Shown here one piece after another: positions 25,808-33,974 of a DNA stretch of 64,000 bases (position 1 is the first letter of the stretch; each line of letters opens with the position of its first letter). The notes beneath the pieces are model-generated. The model did no database searches and had not been told where the DNA came from. It saw only the letters and a list, made by a program, of their open reading frames with translations. The DNA comes from CAVXFL01 sp963761015 (GTDB lineage Bacteria; Pseudomonadota; Alphaproteobacteria; Acetobacterales; Acetobacteraceae). The DNA lies in assembly GCA_963761015.1 (NCBI GenBank), contig CAVXFL010000020.1, forward strand, positions 434,001 to 498,000. The letters are read 5' to 3'. The translations under genes and the position numbers were made by a program.

Positions 25808-26612
25808 TCAGTTCGGCAGCATGACCGCGGCAGTCGCGCCCGCATCGACCGGCAGAATCGTGCCGGTGACCCAGCGCGCGTAATCGGACGCGAGATAAAG
25901 CACGGCCGCGCCGGTGTCCCAGCCCGAACCCTCGGTTTGCAGCAGCGACCGCTTGCGCCGCGCCTCGCGCATCTCCTCGGACATGCCGCCCGCGTACATC
26001 ATCGGCGTGTACACCCATGCCGGGGCAGACGCAGTTCACGCGAATGCCGTCCTTGCCGTGCTGCGCCGCCATGGCGCGCGTCATGTTCACGACCGCGCCC
26101 TTCGATGTCGCATAGAGCAGGTTCGGATGGCCGCCGCGCAGCCCGGCCACCGAGGCGATGTTCACGATCGCGCCCTTCTTGTGGCGGAGCATTTCCGGAA
26201 TGGCGTATTTCGCCATCAGCATCATGGAGGTCACGTTCACCAGCAGGCCGTGATTCCAGGCCTCGAGTTCGACGTCCACGGCCGTCCCCGGCGGCCCCCC
26301 GATGCCGACATTGTTCACCAGGATGTCGAGCCGCCCGTAGCGCGCCACCGTTTCGGCGACGATCCGGCGGCAATCCTCGATCCGGCTGACATCGCCCGCG
26401 ATCACCAGCGAGTCGCCGCCCTCGGCGATGATCATCTCGCGGGTGCGCTCCGCCCATTCCGGGTTGGAGTCGACCAGCGCCACCCTGGCGCCCTGGCCGG
26501 CGAGCAGGATGGCCGCGGCCCGGCCGTTGCCGATCCCCTCGGCGCGCGAGCCCGCGCCGGTGACGATCGCAACCCGCCCGTCCAACCCGCTGTCGATGTC
26601 GTCCATTTTCAC
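25808..26612 (-). pseudogene. SDR family oxidoreductase, frameshifted
   Basis: From ATG 26612, GRVAIVTGAGSRAEGIGNG shows the Rossmann glycine motif, followed by LVNNVGIGG, the catalytic Ser in NIASVAG and Tyr/Lys in LYATSKGAVV, then VNCVCPGM. At about 26020 the frame shifts: the natural continuation VYTPMMYAGGMSEEMREARR, ending GTILPVDAGATAAVMLPN, is one base out of phase. Removing one G from the GGG run restores about 267 residues. It is an NAD(P)-dependent alcohol or 3-oxoacyl reductase of unknown substrate. Probably a base-calling error, otherwise a C-terminally altered protein fused into the next gene. Confidence 0.85.
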
Positions 26613-26660
26613 CCTCTTCAGGCTTGGTGGGGGGCCAGCGCGCCGGTCCCAGCGTGCCGG

Positions 26661-27068
26661 TCAAGGATTGCCGATATGGGCGGCGGAGGAAATATCGGTC
26701 CGCGCGAAATCGTCGCCCTTGAACAGCAGCGGCAGACCGCGCGACTTGGCGAGCGCATAGGACGCGCAGTCGCCGAGGTTGAGCGCCGCCGCATGGCGCC
26801 CCTTGCCGAAGCGGATGAAGGCGTCGCGCGCCGCCAGGGCAAGCTGATGATCGAGCGGAACGATCTCGATGCCGCCGCGGTCGAGCATTTGGTCCAGGCC
26901 ACGCCAGACTTCCGGACCAGTCCAGCGGCCGGCCAGGACCAGCGAGGCTTCCTCGACGCTCAGCGCCGACATCAGACACGGGTTGGCTCGGGCGATTGCC
27001 CGCATGAACGCATCCGCCTCGGGCTCCATCCGCAGGATCGCAATGATCGCCGAGGTATCGACGACCAT
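26661..27068 (-). CDS. vapC: PIN-domain toxin (VapC family)
   Basis: 135 residues from ATG 27068 (GTG 27071 is an alternative). The PIN nuclease acidic residues are visible in VVDTSAIIAIL at the start, in SVEEASLVL, and in LNLGDCASYALAK, with a final Asp in FKGDDFARTD. VapC toxins cleave specific RNAs. Its start overlaps the stop of the upstream HTH gene (TGATG), the typical antitoxin-toxin coupling. Two open points are whether the HTH protein is a true cognate antitoxin and what the target RNA is. Confidence 0.9.
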   Translation of the reverse strand: MVVDTSAIIAILRMEPEADAFMRAIARANPCLMSALSVEEASLVLAGRWTGPEVWRGLDQMLDRGGIEIVPLDHQLALAARDAFIRFGKGRHAAALNLGDCASYALAKSRGLPLLFKGDDFARTDISSAAHIGNP

Positions 27069-27418
27069 CACGCCGGCAGGCCGTCCGGGCCGTACAGATC
27101 GTCCTCGGAAAACCGCGGCAAGCCGGCAAGCTCCGCCGCGCTCCGCTCGGCGATGGCCTTCAGCGCGCGGTATCTCGTTTCGGCGTCCTCGGGAAGCTCG
27201 CGGCGCCGGCGCACACCGCCCTCGATGAATTCCGCGCCGGCGTCTTCCAGCGCCCGGCGAACGCCGTCCACCGTGGCCTCGGCCACGCGATCGGTTCCGC
27301 TCGCCGCCTCGATCCGGCGGATGGTGATCGCCGAAACGTGGGCCCGCCGGGCAAGCTCGTTCTGGTCAAGCCGCAACAGGGCCCGGGCAGCGCGAATCTG
27401 TTCCGGCGTGATCAGCAT
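27068..27418 (-). CDS. XRE-family HTH protein with VapB-like tail, probable antitoxin
   Basis: 116 residues. Residues 4-65 are a Cro/CI-type helix-turn-helix (IRAARALLRLDQNELARRAHVSAITIRRIE). The C-terminal ~40 residues end FSEDDLYGPDGLPA, which closely resembles the C-terminal toxin-wrapping tail of VapB antitoxins. It immediately precedes and overlaps the PIN toxin gene. This suggests an antitoxin in which the usual AbrB- or ribbon-helix-helix DNA-binding part has been replaced by an XRE domain. It would autorepress the pair through an upstream operator in 27419-27486 (inference). Confidence 0.82.
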   Translation of the reverse strand: MLITPEQIRAARALLRLDQNELARRAHVSAITIRRIEAASGTDRVAEATVDGVRRALEDAGAEFIEGGVRRRRELPEDAETRYRALKAIAERSAAELAGLPRFSEDDLYGPDGLPA

Positions 27419-27486
27419 GATCGTTAGATATCATCGCCGATCACAACAGCTCAATCCCCGAGGCCTAGCCGGCGCGTGATAACCGC

Positions 27487-28143
27487 TCAGCTCGGCCTGA
27501 CGGCGGGATGGACGCGGAATCCGGCCTCGGTCTTGGCGCGCAGTTCGTCCACGCTCACGCCCGGCGCGATGTCCACCAGCGTCAGCCCGGGCCGGCCGGG
27601 ATGATCCACCTCCAGCACGCCGAGATCGGTGACGATCAGGTTCACCACGCCCGCCCCGGTCAGCGGCAGGTTGCAGCGCGTGAGGATCTTCGGCTCGCCC
27701 TTGGCGGTGTGCTCCATCAGCACCACCACCCGCCGCACCCCGGCGACCAGGTCCATCGCGCCCCCCATCCCCTTCACCATCTTGCCGGGGATCATCCAGT
27801 TCGCGAGGTCGCCGTTCTCGGCCACCTGCAACGCGCCCAGGATGGAGAGGTCGATATGCCCGCCGCGGATCATGCCGAACGAGGCGGCGCTGTCGAAGAA
27901 GCTGGTGGTCGGCAGCTTGGTCACCGTCTGCTTGCCGGCGTTGATCAGGTCGGCGTCCTCCTCGCCCTCGAACGGGAACGGCCCGATCCCCAGCATGCCG
28001 TTCTCGCTGTGCAGCTGGATCGACATGCCCTCGGGGATGTGGTTGGCGACCAGCGTCGGGATGCCGATGCCGAGATTGACGTAGAAACCGTCGTGCAGCT
28101 CGCGGGCGGCGCGGGCCGCCATCTGGTCGCGGGTCCAGGCCAT
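27487..28143 (-). CDS. scoB: 3-oxoacid CoA-transferase subunit B
   Basis: 218 residues, standard for the beta subunit of class I CoA-transferases. The motif LHSENGMLGIGPFP contains the active-site glutamate region (SENG), followed by RGGHIDLSILGALQV and the GMGGAMDLVAG loop. With subunit A it transfers CoA from succinyl-CoA to a 3-oxo acid such as acetoacetate. It is 15 bases downstream of scoA. An assignment to the related 3-oxoadipate transferase (PcaIJ) cannot be excluded from the sequence alone. Confidence 0.92.
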   Translation of the reverse strand: MAWTRDQMAARAARELHDGFYVNLGIGIPTLVANHIPEGMSIQLHSENGMLGIGPFPFEGEEDADLINAGKQTVTKLPTTSFFDSAASFGMIRGGHIDLSILGALQVAENGDLANWMIPGKMVKGMGGAMDLVAGVRRVVVLMEHTAKGEPKILTRCNLPLTGAGVVNLIVTDLGVLEVDHPGRPGLTLVDIAPGVSVDELRAKTEAGFRVHPAVRPS

Positions 28144-28158
28144 GGCGTGTTCTCTCCC

Positions 28159-28866
28159 TCAGCTGCGCGGATACACGGTGCGCTGCTCGATGCGCTTGTC
28201 CACGCGCGCCAGCTTGACGATGCGTTTGACGAAGATGCCGGGGGTGACGATGCAGTCGGCCTCCAGCTCGCCCGGCTCGACCAGCTCCTCCACCTCGGCC
28301 ACCGTCACCTTCGCCGCGGTCGCCATCACCGGATTGAAGTTGCGCGCGGTCATCCGGTAGATCAGGTTGCCCTCGGTATCGCCCTTCCAGGCGTGAACGA
28401 TGGCGAGATCGGCGAGCAGCCCGCGCTCCATCACGTACAGCCGGCCGTCGAACTCGCGGCTTTCCTTGCCCTCGGCGATCTTGGTGCCGGCGCCGGTCGG
28501 GGTGAAGAACGCCGGAATGCCGGCGCCCCCGGCGCGGATGCGCTCGGCGAGCGTGCCCTGCGGGTTGAACTCGATCTCCAGCTCCCCGGCCAGGTATTGC
28601 TGCATGAAGGTCTTGTTCTCGCCCACGTAGCTGCTGATCATCTTGCGGATTTGCCGTGTCTGCAGCAGCAGGCCGAGCCCGGCGTCGTCGATGCCGGCGT
28701 TGTTGGAGACCACGGTGAGGTCCTTCACCCCGGAGTCGCGCACCGCCGCGATCAGCGCCGAGGGAATGCCGCAGATGCCGAACCCGCCGGCATGGATCAT
28801 CATGCCGTCCCGCAGCAGCCCGGCGAGCGCCGCGGCGGCGTCCGGGTAGACTTTGTTCACGGCCAT
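28159..28866 (-). CDS. scoA: 3-oxoacid CoA-transferase subunit A
   Basis: 235 residues. N-terminal glycine-rich CoA-binding motif IHAGGFGICGIPSALI, then VVSNNAGIDDAGLGLLL and YVGENKTFMQQYLAGELEIEF, all typical of subunit A of succinyl-CoA:3-ketoacid CoA-transferase. It works with ScoB in ketone-body or 3-oxoacid breakdown feeding acetyl-CoA. Start ATG 28866. Upstream lies a hairpin repeat and the accessory island. Confidence 0.92.
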   Translation of the reverse strand: MAVNKVYPDAAAALAGLLRDGMMIHAGGFGICGIPSALIAAVRDSGVKDLTVVSNNAGIDDAGLGLLLQTRQIRKMISSYVGENKTFMQQYLAGELEIEFNPQGTLAERIRAGGAGIPAFFTPTGAGTKIAEGKESREFDGRLYVMERGLLADLAIVHAWKGDTEGNLIYRMTARNFNPVMATAAKVTVAEVEELVEPGELEADCIVTPGIFVKRIVKLARVDKRIEQRTVYPRS

Positions 28867-28962
28867 GCGGGCGCCTCCCTTGCTCGACCGCTTTCATACG
28901 CGAGGCGCCGCGCGGGGTTGAAGGCGCCGCCTATCCGCTGCCAGAGCCTCCGCGCCGCTTGT

Positions 28963-29004
28963 TCTCCCCCTCCCCTTGGGGGAGAGGGCCGGGGGGAGGG
29001 CTCG
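28963..29004. repeat. C/G-rich hairpin repeat, copy 1
   Basis: CTCCCCCTCCCCTTGGG, then the complementary GGGGAGAGGGCCGGGGGG arm, forms a strong stem-loop in the space upstream of scoA. A near copy lies at 33833-33868. The pair brackets the lower-GC island at 29104-32804. Possible roles are dispersed repeat or transcription terminator. No T-run follows, so terminator function is uncertain. Confidence 0.5.
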
Positions 29005-29103
29005 TTCCGAGTTGGGAGATAAAAGCATGTTGAAACAACGCGGCAAATTTTAGTTTAGCCAACGCCAAACACGAAACGCACAGGAAGTCAACGCAGCAGA
29101 CCT

Positions 29104-29638
29104 TTAAAGAGACCCAAATAGATTGGTCATTCTTATTTTCATCGCATCGGCGCTCATTCTGAACTCCCGAGCAAGCCCATTTACAAGCTCGAAGTCGTCG
29201 ATATCGATCACGCCGTTGCCTAACGCACGGAGCAAGAGCGTGCGCGGCATCGTTAATTCTGCCGCGAGAATCTGTTCGCCTCGATCTCAACTCGCTCTGT
29301 ACCCGTTGCGGACGTATCGTCCCGCCGCAACACTGCAAATTTCTTGTCGACGTGAACTTCCTGCGTGATGAGGTGCCGATGCAAGACGAGATGGCCGCAC
29401 TCATGGCCTATCGTAAACCGCTGTCGATTTGGCGGATGCAAGGCGTTGACCCCGATGATTGCAATACCATCTTTGATGTAGATCATTCCGGAAATCTCAC
29501 CATCAAAAGGTGAGAATTGAACGTGGGCCCCGAGATATCGCGCAATTCGTTCGACAGGCACCGGAGGTTGTGTGATTTTGAGGGCCGCAAAATCCTTGTT
29601 GCTTCCCCCTGGACGCTCTTTCGGCCCCGTGCAGCCAT
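29104..29638 (-). pseudogene. ImmA/IrrE-family metallopeptidase, frameshifted
   Basis: Assembled from three phases. ATG 29638 starts MAARGRKSVQGEATRIL; near 29597 the frame moves to AALKITQPPVPVERIARYLGA and continues through GHECGHLVLHRH, a zinc HEXXH-type motif of ImmA/IrrE peptidases; near 29269 it moves again to LAAELTMPRTLLLRA and ends SMTNLFGSL-like at 29104. One missing G and one missing T explain both shifts; repaired length is about 178 residues. The start lies one base after the stop of the upstream XRE gene. Such peptidases cleave a partner XRE repressor after stress (as in ICEBs1 ImmA/ImmR and Deinococcus IrrE/DdrO). Confidence 0.8.
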
Positions 29639-29639
29639 C

Positions 29640-30027
29640 TCACTCCCCTTCCGCCGTCGTGGTTCTGCGGGTTATGGCGGAGCTGAAAACGCGAGCGACT
29701 TGGGCCTTCTGTTCCGAAGTAAGTCCTTTGGGCATTGGCAGTTCTTTTGACTGGTTGGGATCGAGCATCTCTTTCGCCGCAGGCAACAGGTCGCGGACAT
29801 TCATTTCTCTCGGAAGAGGCAAAAGATCATGTACGTTCATATCGAGCGCTGCGGCGAACCGATATAGCTGGTGCAGAAGTACATTTCTGGCGGCCGGTCT
29901 CGATGTTGGCCAGGCCCCCGCGGGAGATGCCGAGACGACCGGCCAGTTCTCCCTGAGTAAGGTCGAGCACTCTTCGTCGGCGCCGGATCAGGGCACCTAC
30001 CTCACGGTAAAAACTCGAAGCGTCCAT
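29640..30027 (-). pseudogene. XRE-family transcriptional regulator, frameshifted
   Basis: ATG 30027 starts MDASSFYREVGALIRRRRR. The helix-turn-helix LTQGELAGRLGISRGGLANIE covers residues 21-41. At about 29886 one extra A shifts the frame; the repaired continuation NVLLHQLYRFAAALDMNVHD leads into a C-terminal region with two similar DLLPxxxEM stretches and ends TTTAEGE at 29640. About 128 residues when repaired. It is directly coupled to the ImmA-type peptidase gene and divergent from the metallo-beta-lactamase-fold operon, so it is likely the repressor of one or both promoters in 30028-30219. Confidence 0.78.
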
Positions 30028-30075
30028 CGACCCGCGTGTAAAACTAAACGCGCTAAATGTCAACCACCTAGTCGT

Positions 30076-30096
30076 AATGCGTTTATTACACGCATT
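30076..30096. promoter_or_regulatory. Candidate operator palindrome between divergent operons
   Basis: AATGCG, nine bases, then CGCATT: a 21-base dyad with an AT-rich centre (TTTATTACA). It lies in the 192-base gap between the XRE/ImmA genes and the metallo-beta-lactamase-fold gene. Cro/CI-type repressors bind symmetrical sites of about this size, and the position suits control of both divergent promoters. No binding evidence exists; the call rests on symmetry and position. Confidence 0.4.
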
Positions 30097-30219
30097 GCGT
30101 TGCGTCTATTGACGACCACGAGCAAATCGCACTAGTTGCCTTCCGTGATCGGACGACTCCGCTCTGCTCGGCTGACCAGCTTGGGCACTGCCGGATCATG
30201 AGCCTCACGGGAGATCGCG

Positions 30220-31280
30220 ATGTACGAGATTGACTTCTTGCCTGTTGGGACGGGCAACGGTGATGCTGTATGCATCCGCTACGGCAATGACCAGGACGGC
30301 TACTACCTTCACGTTGTTGACGGCGGATACACCGACACCGCTGACACGATTATCAACCACATCGAAACGCACTACGGGAAGCACTACTTCATCAACCATA
30401 TGGTTCTGTCACATAGTGACAACGATCACGCAATGGGCCTGATTGGTGTTCTCAAGCGTTTCGAGGTCAGAATTCTCTGGATGAATCGCCCATGGCTCTA
30501 CGCGGCGGAGAAGTCTTCCTCACTTCCACGGCAACTACTCCCTTGACGGATTGATCCAGAAGATTTCGGAGACTTGCACCCGTATCTCGTCGAGCTTGAG
30601 AAGATCGCTAAATCGAAGGGCACAATCGTCCGCGACGTGTTCCAAGGCGACATTATTGGACCGTTCCGCGTGCTCGCGCCTTCGCGGAAACGCTATATCA
30701 GCCTGCTGCCTAATCTCGATAAGACCCCGACTTGGTACAGGACGCACAGGTCGCTGCCTTCTTGAAGGGAATGGTTGAGACCGCGAAGAACTGGTTGGAT
30801 GAGACGTGGGATGTTGAGACGCTCTCGAGCAATCCCAATCCCCGACCTCGGCTTCAAACGAAACCTGCGTCGTACAGCACGCCATCATCGAGGGTCGCCG
30901 TATCCTGCTGACCGCCGATGTCGGGCCGGACGGGTTGAACGAGGCGGCCGACTACGCGTCACTCGCTTGGTCTACTAAAGCCGCCCCATTTCGTTCAAGT
31001 TCCGCATCACGGCAGTCGCAAGAACGTCACGCCGGCAGTTCTTGACCGCTGGCTCGGTTCTCGGAGGGCAAAGGGCGAGAGTTACGGCACCGCGTTTTGC
31101 TCGGTCGGCGAGGACAAGTCCGACTACCCCCGCGGCCAGGTGAAGAACGCGTTTCAACGTCGCGGGTACCCGGTGCATGTCACGCGCCGGGGGACCAAAA
31201 CCCACTTCCACGGCCGGGAACTCCGCGCCGGATGGGTTTCGTCCACTCCTGAGCCCTTCGCCGACACCGTAGAAGCCTGA
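30220..31280 (+). pseudogene. Metallo-beta-lactamase-fold protein, ComEC C-terminal-like, multiply frameshifted
   Basis: ATG 30220 begins YEIDFLPVGTGNGDAVCI. Family motifs survive in different phases: VVDGGY, then the metal-binding MVLSHSDNDHAMGL (variant of HxHxDH), later ILLTADVG, and finally VQVPHHGSRKN. This SHxDxDH...DxG...HHGS order is that of the ComEC/Rec2 C-terminal hydrolase domain, found in many stand-alone accessory proteins. Phase changes occur near 30511, 30574, 30727, 30840 and 30980; between them the protein sequence is well preserved. Repaired length is about 350 residues. The stop overlaps the next start (TGATG). GC is lower than in the surrounding genes. Confidence 0.75.
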
Positions 31281-31894
31281 TGTCATTCTTCTTCCTCGAC
31301 GCCTACACGCTGCGAGCACGGCTCTTCCCGGCTGCGCTGGCAGCGGCGCCGGCGCTCGCCGCGCTTGGGCTTCTGATTTCCTGGCAAAAGATTGCGCTGT
31401 CCAACACGATCGCGACGGGAGCACTTCTTGTAACTTTGTTCGCTCTCGCAGACTTCGCGCGTAAGCTGGGCCTTCGGATCGAGCCAAAGATATATAAAGA
31501 AATGGGCGGCAAACCGTCGGTCACCATGATGCGACGCACCGCCGACGGCACGTTCGATGAGCATACAAAAGAAAAATACCGAGCGTTTCTCGCGGGCAAG
31601 ATCAAGCGCCGGGCGCCAACGGCGGAAGAAGAAGCTGTAAATCAAGCCGACGCCGACGCATTCTACGAACAGTGCGGCATCTGGATGCGTGACAACACGC
31701 GAGATGCCAAGAAATTCCCGATCCTGTTCAGTGAACTCGTTACCTACGGCTTCCGCCGCAACCTGCGGGGGCTAAAGTGGCCGGCTCTGACGTTGAACCT
31801 GATCGTGGTCGCCATCTCGTTCGGCCTATTGTGGCATCGCGGCATTTGGGACATGACCAATGACATCACGATGCGCACGGGGAGGCGGGACTGA
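31280..31894 (+). CDS. Uncharacterised membrane protein of the accessory island
   Basis: 204 residues, intact. Two hydrophobic segments near residues 15-35 and 40-55 (LFPAALAAAPALAALGLLI, ATGALLVTLFALADFA) are followed by a charged cytoplasmic middle domain (about 60-165) and a hydrophobic stretch near 172-190 (ALTLNLIVVAISFGLLW). No family is recognised. It overlaps the preceding metallo-beta-lactamase-fold gene and the following small ORF by TGATG junctions, so the three are one translational unit. A membrane-anchored partner or effector for the hydrolase is a reasonable guess only. Confidence 0.75.
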   Translation: MSFFFLDAYTLRARLFPAALAAAPALAALGLLISWQKIALSNTIATGALLVTLFALADFARKLGLRIEPKIYKEMGGKPSVTMMRRTADGTFDEHTKEKYRAFLAGKIKRRAPTAEEEAVNQADADAFYEQCGIWMRDNTRDAKKFPILFSELVTYGFRRNLRGLKWPALTLNLIVVAISFGLLWHRGIWDMTNDITMRTGRRD

Positions 31895-32067
31895 TGGTCG
31901 CCGGTATCCACGCACTCTACATCACTTTTGTAGTCACGAGAGGCGGGGTAAAGGAAGCTGCACGCAAGTATGCGCGCGAACTGATCCTGTCCTGTGAAAC
32001 CCTGTCGAGGACGGCGAAAACAGTTCCATCACATCGGAAGCACAGAGGCAAAGCGACCGCCACCTGA
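31894..32067 (+). CDS. Small ORF, third gene of the island operon
   Basis: 57 codons starting at an ATG that overlaps the preceding stop. The first ~38 residues (MVAGIHALYITFVVTRGGVK, then EAARKYARELILSCETLS) look coding. After about 32010 a one-base shift would give a more natural hydrophilic tail (EDGENSSITSEAQRQSD, to a stop near 32094), so another indel may be present. No domain recognised. The overlap is the main argument that it is real. Confidence 0.4.
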   Translation: MVAGIHALYITFVVTRGGVKEAARKYARELILSCETLSRTAKTVPSHRKHRGKATAT

Positions 32068-32222
32068 AGTCCGACGTCGTCCGCTCCAGTTAGCAAGCGT
32101 AGGGAAAGCGAAGCGCATTCCGCCGATCCTGCTCGCCCCCGCTGCCGGACCCATTCATGCCCGACCATACCGGTCGAACGTACCACGGCGGACAGGTGCG
32201 GAATGCGCGTCGCTTTTCCGAC

Positions 32223-32804
32223 CTACGTTGCTGGCGGCGGTTCGTCTGCCTGCCCCGGCAGCGGCACGTCGGCGTAGATGTCGGCGAGCGGGAGGTCGAT
32301 GCCGATCTCGGGCATTGGCAGCACGCCGTCCTCGGTCAGCGCGCATGGCAATCCAGTTCGAGACCGAGCCGCGAGAAAACCGTCGCGCCGATGCTGTCCT
32401 GTTCCAGAATGACGTAGCGCTGGATCGACGCCGTCGCCTGGTATTCCCGGAGCTTGTCGATCCGGTCGGTGCGCGAGGTGCCCGGGCTGATGACCTCGAA
32501 CACCACGACCGCGTCGCGGATGACCGTTCCTCCGGCTCGACCGGCCCACAGCTCACGAAAGCGTCAGGATAGCGAATGCGCCCCGCCACCTCGATCTTAA
32601 GCGTCGGACCGTGGACCAGGCAGGGCTGCCGCGCAATCGCTCGCGCAGGAGCGCCCGCAAAACGCCGCCGATAACTTCGTGCCCGTCGGTTCCCCCGGTC
32701 ATGGCGACCGGCTGTAAGCCGTCGAACTCCCAGCGCAATTCCTGCCGCTCTTCCCAGGCCAGGAACTGCTCGACCGTCATCGGCTTGCGCAAGGCGATGT
32801 TCAT
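32223..32804 (-). pseudogene. Uma2-family (DUF820) nuclease-like protein, frameshifted
   Basis: ATG 32804 starts MNIALRKPMTVEQFLAWEE, the classic Uma2 opening, followed by LRWEFDGLQPVAM. The frame breaks near 32610, continues out of phase as VEVAGRIRYPDAFVSCGPVE, breaks again near 32525, and the last part HALTEDGVLPMPEIGIDLPL reads to a stop at 32223. Repaired length is about 190 residues, normal for the family. The PD-(D/E)XK-like core residues (YPDAFV and a downstream Glu-containing strand) appear preserved when repaired. Uma2 proteins are common accessory-region genes of unknown role. Confidence 0.75.
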
Positions 32805-32920
32805 GGCGCCATCATAAGCGGGTATCGGCCGCGCCTGTAGTCCTCCGGCGGCCGGAGCACGCGCTGCGCGGTCGCCGGGAAGCTTGTGCCGGTAGATTTA
32901 CTAACGCAAACTGCGCCGCC

Positions 32921-33733
32921 ATGTTAGACACCGCCGCACCGAACCGCCCCGATCCTGCCCCCGCGCTTGGTCCGGGGGCTGACCCGGACCTCGCCCTTCG
33001 GCTTCCGGCCGACGCGTATTGGCACCTCGTCCACACGCTCCGCCTCACGCTGCCGCCACCGCCCGGCGACAGCGCCGAGGATCTGCTCCGGCGCGATCAC
33101 GCCGCCATCGCCCGCATCGCCGGCCTCTGCCCGGCCAATGCCGCCGAGGCCGATGTGGCCGCGCAGTTCGTCGCCGCCTCGGAGCAGTGGAAGGACTGTC
33201 TTCGCCTCGCCCAGCTCCCGGAAACGACGCCCGAATGGGCCGCGAAATGCCGCGCCCAGGCGATGGCGATGATGCGCCAGTCGAACGCCGCGCTCAGGCT
33301 GCTGCTGCGCCTGCAGCAAGCGCGGCACAAGCACGAAGCGAACCGTGAAACGGCCAACGCAATGGCCTGGAGCGAACATTGCGCCATCAGGCTGATGGCC
33401 GAGGCGCTGGAAGCCCCGCCGGCGCCGCGGGCCATGCCAGCCGCCGCCGGCCCGCCGACGGCCGCGCCGCCGGAACCCGCGGTCGCGGCGGCAGCGGAGA
33501 GCGCCGAGGCAAGGCATGAAAGCCCCGCCCCGGCCGGGATTTTTGCCACGCCGCGCTGCGGCCCCGAGCGGGCCGACCAGGCGCCGGCCGCCGCCCTTGC
33601 GGCAGCGGAACAATGCGCCGTTCTCCATCCGGCGCGCGCCGGGCGCACGCCGGCGTTGGCCGCCGCCAACCCGTCCGCGCAAAATCCGTCGGTCTCGCGG
33701 GATGCCCCGGCCGCTCGAGCCCGCGCGGCATAG
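32921..33733 (+). CDS. Hypothetical protein, helical with Ala/Pro-rich C-terminus
   Basis: 270 residues. Residues 20-165 are helical and acidic/basic mixed, with LPADAYWHLVHTLRLTLPP, AASEQWKDCLRLAQ and QSNAALRLLLRLQQARHKHE; the remaining ~100 residues are low-complexity Ala/Pro. There is no signal peptide or recognised domain. Codon use is high-GC like the chromosome, unlike the island on its left. On its own strand with no operon partner. The ordered first half makes it a likely real gene; the C-terminal limit is less certain. Confidence 0.6.
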   Translation: MLDTAAPNRPDPAPALGPGADPDLALRLPADAYWHLVHTLRLTLPPPPGDSAEDLLRRDHAAIARIAGLCPANAAEADVAAQFVAASEQWKDCLRLAQLPETTPEWAAKCRAQAMAMMRQSNAALRLLLRLQQARHKHEANRETANAMAWSEHCAIRLMAEALEAPPAPRAMPAAAGPPTAAPPEPAVAAAAESAEARHESPAPAGIFATPRCGPERADQAPAAALAAAEQCAVLHPARAGRTPALAAANPSAQNPSVSRDAPAARARAA

Positions 33734-33832
33734 CCCGCCGCAATCGGCGGACATAACGCCCCTATTCCAACCGCACGAAGGCTTCGTCGCCGCGCTCGTC
33801 GCGATGACGGGGAACGTCACGGTCCACGGCGG

Positions 33833-33868
33833 TCTCCCCCTCCCCTTGCGGGAGGGGGCCGGGTTCAG
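33833..33868. repeat. C/G-rich hairpin repeat, copy 2
   Basis: TCTCCCCCTCCCCTTGCGGG followed by AGGGGGCCGGG: a stem-loop nearly identical in its left arm to 28963-29004. It sits in the 240-base gap between two convergent genes, where a bidirectional terminator would be expected. The rest of this gap (33734-33974) holds nothing recognisable. Confidence 0.5.
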
Positions 33869-33974
33869 CCGTGCAGCGCGGCACCCGCTCCCGCTGGCGT
33901 CTCACCCGGCGATCCGTCGTCTCGCATATCGCGCAAATGAGACGGCGATGAGACCGCCATGCCCATCCAGCGCC

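Noticed and set aside
24891..26612. Single 573-codon SDR/DUF1186 fusion protein
   Set aside because: The fusion exists only because a one-base frameshift in the SDR runs into the next gene's frame; both parts have their own natural ends.
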